From Paralichthys olivaceus (Eukaryota > Chordata > Actinopteri > Pleuronectiformes > Paralichthyidae), in contig NC_091109.1 of NCBI RefSeq assembly GCF_024713975.1, positions 20,181,760 through 20,245,759 on the forward strand: 64,000 bases of DNA. Direction: 5' to 3'. Shown here in pieces: positions 29,701 to 41,700 of the stretch. The notes under the pieces are model-generated. The model was not told the DNA's origin. It saw nothing but the letters and a program-made list of their open reading frames with translations, and made no database searches. Made by a program: the position numbers and the translations under genes. Numbering within the stretch: the stretch's first letter is position 1; each line of letters begins with the position of its first letter.

Positions 29701-32700
29701 CCCCGAACAGAAGCTCAGAATTCACAGCTCCATTGTTGCGTTTAATGCCTGATGACCCCGTCAAGCTTCCACTCATTAATCTCGGCCTAATGAAGCACTG
29801 ATGTTCGTGCAGTTGCATGAATCACGACTGAACTGTTTCTGCGTTAAAGTGTCACCGTCTTAACACGTACACAGGTCCGCTGACATGTGCAGCAGCTGGT
29901 AATATGATATAAGCGTGTAAGTATTTTACACGTGAATTTGTAAAAACAATCCCTTTTTTGGAGCAGAGCACGACACACCTGCTTCACCGAGAGATGTTGA
30001 CGTGTGAATGTTAGCGTGTGTATTAACGTGTTGGCCTAACGAGGGACAGAGATGTCCTGCTGAAGGTCGGAGGTAGAGTGTCGGTGTGTGGGAAACTTCC
30101 GCTCAGCTTCAATAACTTTTAATGAGACAGAATGAACTTAATTACCTTGCAACATAAAACACTCTTCTTGTCTTCTTCCTCTCCTCCTCTTTCTTTCTCC
30201 AGGGCTCCATCCAGCAGCTGGTGTTGAAGTCAGATCCCACGGCCCCGGATGACCAGTGTGAGGAGGACGATCCTTACGTGAGTGTGCACGAAAACACACA
30301 CACACACACACACATCTGAAAACACACATCTGAAAACACACCCAAAACTCTGAGTCTGACAGAAGTACACACACCATCCTCTGTAGACCAAACCTGGAAC
30401 TATCGCCTCCTCTACTGGTGGAAAAAGTGCACTTCATCAAACTATCTGGCCAAAAGTATACAGACAAGTCTATCACCTTTATGTGCATGGCCAAGGTGGG
30501 ACGTAATGAAGTACAAATACTTGGCTGCTGTACTTAAGTCGATTTTTCAGGTAGTTATACTTGATTATATACTTTTTTTGTCGGCTTTTTACTAATTATC
30601 TAATTATCTGAACTTTCTACTCCTCAACATTTTCACTTTTACTTTCGTCTTGATGCATTTTAATTACAACAACATGGAGGAAGGTGAAGAATCAACAAAA
30701 CATTCTCCATCCCTGGACCTTATTTAAATTAATAATACCTCATTCAATACCTCGTACACATTTCCTCCGTGAAAACAATTAAAGAAGAGTAAAGAATGCG
30801 GTTTGCTTTTGCCACCTCTTGTATTTGCTCCAGTTAAAGGATGTTGAACGTGTTCACATGACAGCGCTCATCTGCAGAAAACCAGATCCACAGTTTCATG
30901 ATTTCCAAGTTATCGCTGGTCAATCAACTTCTTCCGCAACAGAAACCAGACCTCAGCCCCATCCATCAAATTTAGGGTCAACTGGAATGCAGAGTGAAAG
31001 CCAACATATTTGTCCGTCCTTGTTAATGCTGTTGTAGCTGCATGGGAGTGAATCCCTGCGTTTGAAGGGTTTCATAAAATCAGATTAATGCACACAATTA
31101 GTCTATATTCACATTTAGATCAATTTGACTTTGAATATTAGAGATGGATTAAGATTATTTTTATTGAGTTTCATCCCAGTTTAGTTTCTTCTACATGGAA
31201 TAAAAGCGTGATTAGTGAGAATAAGTCTCTTTCATCTGTCAATTTTAAAATTATTTTACATGTTAAGTAGTTTTCAAACCCGTTTCCTGATAGAAGGTGT
31301 TTTGTTTAGTTTAATACGTGATCTATAATCTCAGTTTAAAATGGTAAATTGAATTTATGCATTTCTATCTATACTTTATATTCTAGATTTGCATGTTATA
31401 TTCAGCACCAGTTTATGTTGCACCATGTATTTTCCTCGATTATTGCTTAGAGCTTTAGCTGCATCAGATGTGAGTGAATTAAATTAAGTTGAATTTGAAC
31501 AATCTGGAACTGTGGGAACCAAACACTGGGTATAAACTAATTCCTTTTCATTCTTTTTTTTTTTTCCTGATCCACTTTTCTCATCCCACAGTCTGAGCTC
31601 AGATAAAATCTGTCTGTTAAGTAGTGTTTAATCATTTCTGTCTTTCTCCATGTTTATCTTTGGACCCCACTCTCATTTCTCTCTCCAGGCCTCTGGATAC
31701 GGAAGTGGTGATGACGCCTATGACGACGTTGAAGAAAGAGAAGAAGTGAAAAAGATTGTGGAGGAGAGAGAGTATACCATGGTACACACACACACACACA
31801 CACGTTTTAGGCACTCATTCCAATTTAGCTGATCTGGACTCGGACCAAAGAAAACAACTCTTATCCTTTTAGGTCTGCTGGAGAATGGAACATGGTGAAA
31901 TGTGCAGCTCTCTGCCAGCCTCCTCTGAAAGAAAGAAAAAAAAAAAGAGTGGAGAAAGATATAATGACTAAAGATTATACAACTTTAGAGAATACAGAAA
32001 ATGACTTGGCCTTAATCACAAGAAAAATGGTCGCTCTGGCATTGTGATGTCTTCCAAATTCGAAACGGTTAATTATCTTCATCAGAATACTTTGAAATGC
32101 TTCTAAAATAAAATAGGGAAGACTTTAAAAAATAAAGTTAAAGGGGTGACTGTGCGTTAAAAGCAAGTGTCAGATGTGTCTTGAAATTTGAGAATCACCT
32201 CACATCCAAACCAGAAGATTTTGGTCTCAGGAGATGTCAGTGCCTTGCTGAAGGGCCCATGAATACAGACTTTCAGAAGGAATCAGGGGGATTTACCTCA
32301 GATTCTCTTCCTCAAATCCACACCAGTGTGGCCCAAATTAAATTTGACCCTGACTTCTCTGTTGCCCTCTGGAGATCCTTTCGGTCTTACGTCTCTAAGA
32401 TTCAAACACATGGAACAAAGAGGTTTGACAGCTCATAACCAAGTCGTTCTGATCCGTCGGGATGAGAAATATCCCTGAGTCGTATCAGCGGAGTTAAAAG
32501 ACAGATGGAAACCCTTTTCATTTTCAGGCATCATTCATAAGCAGGACAGAGAGTTTTTATGGGGTCAGGACTCGCTGTCATCACCGTGTATCTTGTCGAA
32601 TCAGTGCAGACGTAAAGTTGCAGCGAGGCAGCACAGTGAGGCAGATTGGTACAACATGTGGAATGTTGCTTTAAGTCTGAACCTGGATCATTGTGGACTT

Positions 32701-35700
32701 AGAGAAAACATCTGTTGATAACATTGTGTTTCTTCTTTTCCCGTTCCGAGCTGCAGAGTCTGTCCTGTGTAAAACCTGGAGTAACTAAATGTCTACAAGT
32801 CTGATTCAGTTTTTTCCACGAAAAACAAATCTGATCTTGATTTTTATTTTATTTCTCCCGTGTTATTTTTTAAAGCCCCTCCCAGAGCTGGACCCCACTT
32901 ACAGCGCGCCGGTCCGAGCTCCGCCCACTGAGACGTCCATACGCAGGGATTATGACGATGATGAAGATATTGAGGAGACGTCTGGACAAGAGGAGGCGAC
33001 GAGCACAGTCAGAGGTGAATTCATTAATTCATTGAAATCAGTCCCATCAGGAGTGTACTTCTCAAAATGAACCAGCAGATGGTGATAAAGGCAATGTAGC
33101 TGTGACCTTCATCTCTTTTTCTACCTTTTATTTCTGTCTTTGATTAAAAAGAAGAAAGAATAAACCTTATAAACAATAAAAGTATTCGTTTAAAATCAAA
33201 GTGATTAATGTCTAACGAGCAAATTGTTTCTCTGTCACAGTTCAATCCGCTCTGACGGCGACTCCAGCCTCAGTACCAGGCACTGTAAGTACTTATTTAT
33301 TCTCAGATGTGTACTTTAACCTAATTTTACTCCCAGATGCAGCTTATTACTTCATTATACTCAAGTATCTCAAAGCCAATGAGTCTGTTCTTTACCTTAA
33401 TTAATGTTGGTGTAATCACATCTCTTATTTTCCTCTAGATTAATTTGAATCCACTTCATGCTCAGTCCCTCCAGGTGTCTCCGGGGCTGAAAGGCGAGCG
33501 AGGGGATCCAGGTCCGGCTGGTCCACCAGGACCCCCTGGCCTTCCGGGGAAAGCCTCAGGAGATGGAGAGGGAGGGGAGCCGGGACCACGGGGTCCACAG
33601 GGGACACAGGGGCCCACAGGTCCTGCTGGAGCACCAGGGAAAGACGGACAGCCTGTGAGTTGTAAACGCTTCTTCTTCACTTTATTTGCAATGTTCTGTT
33701 TTTGAACGTCACTTTCTATTTTTATAAAACATCACATGAACTATTCAGAGCAGAGTCTGTTATTTATGTGAGTTCTGAAAGTCAAATGAATGGTTTTCTA
33801 TTTTTGTCTCGTCTCCAGGGGAGTAAAGGTGAAATTGGTTCGCCGGTAAGTCTCTCCAGTCTTTGTAGATTTATATGGCGTCTTATTTTAGTGTCTTTGG
33901 GGAAAAGTAATTCAGGAATGTCCCATTTTCCACATACGGTTGCTAATTTAGTGCTACAGTTTATTATATCTGGATAAAGTGTTAGCGTGCTACATGATAT
34001 GATGATGAGACTCTGTCTCTGGTATACTGAGCTGAGCTGTTTCTTTCCCAGGGTGCAACTGGGACTCCAGGATTCCCAGGACTTCAGGGAGAGCCTGGTC
34101 CTAAGGGAGAAAAGGTAAAAAAAAAAAAAATTATCCTCACATTTATTACTTAACATTAAATACCACAATTACTGGACATAGAATATATATAATATTATAT
34201 GTAAAGACCAATCCTACACATGAGTAATACAATGAGCAAAAGAATAATTCAGTAACAATGATGGAAAATGAAATTAATAAACAATTATCCCACGGTGTCT
34301 TCTTCAGGGTGATCTAGGTGTTGGAGTACCGGGTCCTCCAGGGCCTCCTGGACCTCCAGGCCGAACTAGCATGGGGTCCATGTTCCTGGTAAATTATGAA
34401 ACCTTTATTTTAACACAGTTAAAAGTTATTTTGGAGATTCAGCATAAAATAAGTTCAGATTCAGCTTCTTTTTTCTTTTTGGTGTGAGCGAGCTGAGCTT
34501 CAGGCTACAATCCAAACATTTATTGATAAAACTTTATTCTGCTGAATATGATTACTATTATAAAGTATTTAATGTTAATTATACTTCTGTTCACTGCCAA
34601 TTGTATTCCCCAGTTATATTAATAAAAACCATCATATGATATCTGATTAATTGTGATCATTAATGAGTTGTTGGTGATTGTCATGTCATGTGTTCACCAG
34701 GAGGGGTCAGGATTTGAAGAGTTTGACAGCGATGCAGAAATTCTTAGGGTGAGTTAAAGTCTTTTTAACTTAAATCTTTTATCCTGACACAGCTCATCTT
34801 AAAGTCTTTCAATCAATTTCCAAAACTTTTAAATGTATTGTCTTGCTTCATCAGGGACCTCCAGGGCCTCCTGGACCACCTGGACAGCCAGGGACTCCAG
34901 GGACTCCAGGGACCGCCTCCGGAGACGTCTTTCCTGGACCACCTGGGGTTCCTGGGAAAGATGGGAAGGATGGAGAGAGGGGCGAACCTGGACTCCCTGT
35001 AGGTTCAACGTTCTTTCCTCCTTTTTCTGTGCTCTGGTTTTCATTTGACAGCTCTGTCAGCAAAATAAAAGAAGAAAATATATAAAATATGAAAGACGGT
35101 GGTTAGAAATGAATATCTGATATCTATCAGCTTGTGGAAGTTCATCTTCAACATGAGTTTTCTCGTCTTACGATCACTCTCCTGACCAAGCTTCTGTTTC
35201 CAGGTGATTGTGGATTGGTTTAGTGGTTCTGGGTCTGGTTCTGGTTTTTGGACTGGTTCTGGTTCTGGGTCTGGTTCAGGGTCTGGTCAGGTATAAACAT
35301 CTGGCCCCAAATCTAAGGGGCTGAAAAGACAGTATTTCCCCCAACGTTATTTTAAAAAACCCATGTTCCTTCACTGCTTGTTGTGCAGTATTGTGTGTGT
35401 GTGTGTGCACCTTGTGTATCCGTGTGTGTGTGTGTGTGTACGTGTGCTTCAGAACATGGTCTCCGCTGTAGCATGTGTTGGGGGAAATGTGTCTTTTGTC
35501 TTACAGGCTTTTACTAATTGTGTGAATGGACGACTCACGTGTTTTTGCAAAATCCACTTCACTGTTAAAGTTCAGAAAAAGTTTATTGGCCTCAGTTTCT
35601 GGGAACTTATCAGCTTTGTTTTATTACGGCCTCATTTGACCCAGTTTATCCTCGATGGCTTGTACGTAGCGTACGTATGGTTGGTAGCAATGATAACACA

Positions 35701-38700
35701 ACTCTTGCATTTAAGTAATATATGTGCTTTTATTTTTAATTTTTTGCTAAATCCTGAAATATTCTTGCAGGGAGTGGATGGAAAAGATGGAGATCCAGGG
35801 TCTGCTGGGGAGAAGGGAGACAAGGTGAGGTGTAGTATTGTTGCAGTGTTTTATGGGAAAAGGAGTTATTTCCTCTTATGTGAACGTACCTAAACCTTCG
35901 TGTGGCTCCTGCTTGTGTCTCTAATTTCCCCTGAGCCGGGCTCTTACTGCTCCGTTAGCAAAAACAGATACTCACAATCTAAATAACCACCTGACACAGG
36001 AGCCACGCTGCTAATGAGGGGACCCTGCAGACTAATAAAGCTCAGGGTCTCCGGGGTGTCGCTGCTTTGTGCAAAACAGAAACACGTTCGCTCTCCTGTC
36101 GTCGCTGTAGTTAATGTGCTGTGATTGTATTTTATTTGTTAACAGGGAGCCCCTGGTGTGAGCGGCCAACCAGGACCAAAGGTAGGATTTGATTATTTCC
36201 CTGCAGTGATCCGCCATTACTGCTAATATCGGTTATAATTACACTGGGTTTTGTGAGGTATTTACACATTACAACTTCTTTTTTTTTTTTATACAGTTCT
36301 GAAAATGGTTTAATCAACATTTTCAATTTCTCATCCGTCTCTCAGGGAGATCAGGGCCCTGCAGGGATCCCAGGCTTTCCAGGGTCAGAGGGTCCAGAAG
36401 GGCGGCCCGGTCCCAGGGGTCCCCCGGGCCCCCCCGGACCCCCTGGAAGAGGCTTCACATTGGACTATGAGGTACAGCTTGACTGGGATACTTTTTTTTG
36501 TTAAACTGACAATATTAGTTTTAATGATCAAGACTAATGGTTAATAAATAAAGATGACATCTCTAGCATCATATCTATACTTACTTCTCTGGAAACAAAT
36601 AACGAGACCACTGCAAGTTTATCAGTGTTTCTGGATTTACTATTTAAAGTTATGTTTAAGAATCAAACTTTTTTGATTGACAACATTTCTCCCAAATACG
36701 TATCTACAGAATCCTTGCTTTTATTTCTCATATTTCTAGATTAGCTTGAAATGAGTAGCACATAAAAACATGCTTTTAAAATTTTTGACATACGCGTCAA
36801 AGTCACCTGGTTATTTTATGTAGACCTTTTACTAATTTGTGATGGCACCAAATGATCTGCTCTCTCAGGTTGTGTGGGTGTGACCTCATCTCCATGATTT
36901 GTTTTGCAGGACTTGGAAGGATCTGCGATGCAGGGTGCTTTAGGTTCCACTTTCTCCCCAGGTCCACAGGTACAGTGATCGTGTCTGCTCCATATTTTGT
37001 CGTCACGTATTTTCTTGATGTCGTTAGTCAACTTGTTGCATCACAAATTATAATCTACCTCTGTTTTCCACAGGGTCTTCCTGGAGCTCCAGGACCAAAT
37101 GTAAGGCTCATTAGTTACTTTAAACTTTATTCACAGGCTTCCCTTTGTTGTTGACACAGATATATTTAATTCTACAGTTCAGAGGAGTGAGCATCTTGAA
37201 TTTTAAACTGGTTTATCTTTGCCTCTTGTAGGGTAAAGACGGTTTAGACGGCGCTCCAGGAAATCCAGGGCAAAAGGTGAGTGTGCTGTGGCCGTTATCT
37301 CAGCCGTCCTCCTGCTCCGCTCGCTCAGATGTGTTTCTGCAAATTAGAAAAGAGGGACTGTGTCATGCAAGAGTCAGACAGGAATATTCAGTGTCAAGTC
37401 CTTTTGTTATTTATTTATTTATTTTTCATATTTACTGGCTGAATGTGAATATAAGAAATGCATGTTACCATGAGATCATCGTGTCTGTGATGTGTGTAAA
37501 TTTCCCTGTTGTGGGATGAATAAAGTATATCTAATCTAATCTAATCTAATGAATGGAGCGTGGTGGATGATTCTTCGTTGCCTCTGCAGGGGGAGTCAGG
37601 TGTTACAGGACGACCAGGGTTTCCAGGACTGGAGGGGCTGAAAGGGGCAGAGGTCAGGAAATGGATCCACTTACAGACACATCAATAGATTAATGGTTTC
37701 ATTAAAATGTCAACTTTCACACAAATCTTCATGAGCTTAAACATGTAATGACCGAGGTTCATGACTGGATCCCAAATTAAATGTGTAAAATGTCAACAAG
37801 AAAAGAAGCATTTCACAAACACGGCTTCTTTAAAGTCCCCTCTTAAACTGCAAAGAAGTACCTCAGCATATACTTCTGTTAAATATACTGCTACCAGAGA
37901 GCCTTTTTGATTCTATCTGGACTGTTTATTTTTGTCCTTCTACATGATAATTATGTGTAAACCTGTGAAAATCACAACAATAGTGACAGAAAACAATTGT
38001 ATGTTTGATTTTGCTTTATTCTGTGTCATGTGCAGGGAGCAAAGGGGGACAAAGGTGATCCAGGACAAAAGGTGAGATACTCACAGGTGCACAGACACTT
38101 CCGACATTCAGGTGACTCCATGTTGCTGTTTGCTAAAATGTGTTAAATATCAAATGTGTACTACAGGGGGAGATGGGACGAGACGGACTCAGTATTCCTG
38201 GCCCTGCAGGACCACCTGGACCTCCAGGACCTATCGTCAACCTCCAGGATGTAAGTAGCACCTGACTACAGCTACGCAGGGTGGAGCTGTACAATGTTCA
38301 GTGAGGAAGTTCACACACTGTGCTTCTGTGTCTTCTTCAGCTTCTACTTAACGACACAGACGGTGCCTTCAACTTCTCAGGGTTTTTGGATGCTCAGGGA
38401 TCTGCAGTGAGTATCAGGAAGAACAACACCCTTCATAGAGAAAGTCCTCTTGAAGTATATCAGAAGATTGTTGGATATTTGCAGAGTGTAACATCCATGT
38501 TTCTCCAGTTTGAAACAATGCAAATAAAGGACATGACACATGTAAACACAGATATGACGAAGTAATATTTTTTCTTCTGTTTTTTCGGAAAAAATGTTTC
38601 TTCTGCTTTTAGGAGTATTTTTTTTCCTTCTGTTTTTCAGAGTACATTTTTTTTTTGGTTTTCCAGGGAAATTTTTTTTTTTCTCCTGTTTTTTCTAAGT

Positions 38701-41700
38701 AATTTTTTTTCTGTTTTACAAAAGAAAAAATTACTCCGAAAAACCGAAGTAAATTTTTTTTCTTCTGTTTTTGTCTGAAAAACTGAAAATAATTAGTCAG
38801 AAAATTATTTGTCTGAAATACAGAAGAAAAAAAATTACTCAGAGAAACAAAAGAAAAAAAAATTACTCTGAAAAAACAAAAACAATTAAAATTGTCTGAA
38901 AAACTTAAAATAATTAGTCTGAACATAATTAGTCCGAAAAACTAAAGAAAAAAAAATTACTCCGAAAAAACAGAAAGAAACAATAATTACTCCAAGAAAC
39001 AGAAAAAAATGACTCCTAAAAAACAAAAGAATAAAAAATTACAAAAAAAACCCAAAAAATTGTCTGAAAAACTGAAAATAATTAGTCAGAAAATTATTTG
39101 TCCGAAATACAGAAGAAAAAAAAAATTACTCCAAAAAACAAAAAAAAAAAAATTGTCTGAAAAACTGAAAATAATTAGTCAGAAAATTATTTGTCCGAAA
39201 TACAGAAGAAAAAAAAAATTACTCCAAAAAACAAAAAAAAAAAAATTGTCTGAAAAACTGAAAATAATTGGTCAGGAGATAATTTTTCCGAAAAACAGAA
39301 GAAAAAAAAAATTACTCCGAAAAACTGAAAAAATTAAAACTGTCCGAAAAACTGAAAATAATTAGTCTGAACATAATTAGTCCGAAAAACAAAGGACAAA
39401 AAAATTACTCCGAAAAAACAGAAAAAATTAAAATTGTCTGAAAAACTTAAAATAATTAGTCAGAAAATAATTTGTCCGAAAAACAGAACAAAAAAAATTA
39501 CTCCGAAAAACTGAAAAAATTAAAATTGTCCGAAAAACTGAAAATAATTAGTCTGAACATAATTAGTCCGAAAAACAAAAGAAAAAAAATTTACTCCGAA
39601 AAACTGAAAAAATTTAAATTGTCCGAAGAACTGAAAATAATTAGTCTGAACATAATTTGTCCTAAAAACAGAAGAAAAAAAATTTCTCTGAAAAACAAAA
39701 AAAAAAAATTACTCCGAAAAACTGAAAATAATTAGTCCGAACATAATTAGTCCGAAAAACTAAAGAAAAAAAATTACTCCGAAAAACTGAAAAAAAATTT
39801 AAAATTGTCTGAAAAACTAAAAATAATTAGTCAGAAGATAATTTGTCCCAAATACAGAAGAAAAAAAAATTTACTCCGAAAAAACAGAAAAAATTTAAAT
39901 TGTCTGAAAAACTCAAAATAATTAGTCAGAAAATAATTTGTCCGAAAACAGAAGAAAAAAAAATTACTCCAAAAAACAAAAAAATTTAAAATTGTCTGAA
40001 AAACTGAAAATAATTAGTCCGAACATAATTAGTCCGAAAAACTAAAGAAAAAAAATTACTCCGAAAAACTGAAAAAAAATTTAAAATTGTCTGAAAAACT
40101 CAAAATAATTAGTCAGAAAATAATTTGTCCGAAAACAGAAGAAAAAAAAATTACTCCAAAAAACAAAAAAATTTAAAATTGTCTGAAAAACTAAAAATAA
40201 TTAGTCTGAACATAATTTGTCCGAAAAACGGAAGAAAAAAAAAATTACTCCGAAAAAACAGAAAAAATTTAAATTGTCTGAAAAACTTAAAATAATTAGT
40301 CAGAAAAAAATCACTCCCAAAAACAGAAGAAAAAAAATTACTCCGAAAAACTGAAAAAATTAAAATTGTCCGAAAAACTGAAAATAATTAGTCTGAACAT
40401 AATTAGTCCGAAAAACAAAAGAAAAAAAATTTACTCCGAAAAACTGAAAAAATTTAAATTGTCTGAAGAACTGAAAATAATTAGTCTGAACATAATTTGT
40501 CCTAAAAACAGAAGAAAAAAATTTTCTCTGAAAAACAAAAAAAAAAAATTACTCCGAAAAAATGAAAATAATTAGTCCGAACATAATTAGTCCGAAAAAC
40601 TAAAGAAAAAGAATTACTCCGAAAAACTGAAAAAAAAATTTAAATTGTCTGAAAAACTAAAAATAATTAGTCAGAAGATAATTTGTCCCAAATACAGAAG
40701 AAGAAAAAATTTACTCTGAAAAAACAGAAAAAATTTAAATTGTCCGAAAAACTAAAAATAATTAGTCTGAACATAATTTGTCCGAAAAACGGAAGAAAAA
40801 AAAAATTACTCCGAAAAAACAGAAAAAATTTAAATTGTCTGAAAAACTTAAAATAATTAGTCAGAAAAAAATCACTCCGAAAAACAGAAGAAAAAAAATT
40901 ACTCCGAAAAACTGAAAAAATTAAAATTGTCTGAAAAACTGAAAATAATTAGTCTGAACATAATTAGTCCGAAAAACAAAAGAAAAAAAATTTACTCCGA
41001 AAAACTGAAAAAATTTAAATTGTCCGAAGAACTGAAAATAATTAGTCTGAACATAATTTGTCCTAAAAACAGAAGAAAAAAAATTTCTCTGAAAAACAAA
41101 AAAAAAAAATTACTCCGAAAAACTGAAAATAATTAGTCCGAACATAATTAGTCCGAAAAACTAAAGAAAAAAAATTACTCCGAAAAACTGAAAAAAAATT
41201 TAAAATTGTCTGAAAAACTAAAAATAATTAGTCAGAAAATAATTTGTCCCAAATACAGAAGAAGAAAAAATTTACTCCGAAAAAACAGAAAAAATTTAAA
41301 TTGTCTGAAAAACTCAAAATAATTAGTCAGAAAATAATTTGTCCGAAAACAGAAGAAAAAAAAATTACTCCAAAAAACAAAAAAATTTAAAATTGTCTGA
41401 AAAACTAAAAATAATTAGTCTGAACATAATTTGTCCGAAAAACGGAAGAAAAAAAAAATTACTCCGAAAAAACAGAAAAAATTTAAATTGTCTGAAAAAC
41501 TTAAAATAATTAGTCAGAAAAAAATCACTCCCAAAAACAGAAGAAAAAAAATTACTCCGAAAAACTGAAAAAATTAAAATTGTCCGAAAAACTGAAAATA
41601 ATTAGTCTGAACATAATTAGTCCGAAAAACAAAAGAAAAAAAATTTACTCCGAAAAAACAGAAAAAATTTAAATTGTCCGAAGAACTGAAAATAATTAGT

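Larger units (their letters stand above)
26866..30202 (+). other. col15a1 intron 5 (3.3 kb)
   Basis: No exon with coding similarity was found. Contents seen: a MITE-like segment at about 26925-27310, an inverted-repeat element at about 28927-29034, and otherwise anonymous AT-rich sequence. Human COL15A1 has a long mucin-like region after this domain, so small unrecognised exons here cannot be excluded; the phases of the flanking exons do not require one. Confidence 0.55.
30278..31688 (+). other. col15a1 intron 6 (1.4 kb), largely a transposon relic
   Basis: Begins with a (CA)n tract just after the donor (about 30295-30315), then a Tc1-like relic at about 30446-31120. The remainder to the next exon is AT-rich with a poly-T run near 31554-31566. 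No exon is seen. Confidence 0.6.
30203..33284 (+). other. col15a1: col15a1 exons 6-9: acidic non-collagenous segment with likely glycosaminoglycan sites
   Basis: Exons 30203-30277 ([18 protein letters not shown], then CEEDDPY), 31689-31781 ([16 protein letters not shown] and on), 32876-33014 ([12 protein letters not shown]..., [24 protein letters not shown]) and 33241-33284 ([15 protein letters not shown]). Phases join cleanly. Ser-Gly pairs beside acidic residues ([14 protein letters not shown]) are good xylosylation sites for glycosaminoglycan chains, and tyrosines within DDAYDD and RDYDDDED are good sulfation sites. Collagen XV is known as a chondroitin sulfate proteoglycan. This segment is much shorter than the human one. 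Confidence 0.85.

Noticed and set aside
33440..35063. Minus-strand proline-rich open frames opposite collagen exons
   Set aside because: They are shadows of Gly-X-Y coding exons read in reverse; the splice sites and family match are on the + strand.
39009..41136. Lysine-rich open frames of 69-118 codons in similar repeated form ([14 protein letters not shown])
   Set aside because: They are translations of the A-rich tandem array in intron 26; the repetition and composition explain them fully and no start or splice context supports a gene.
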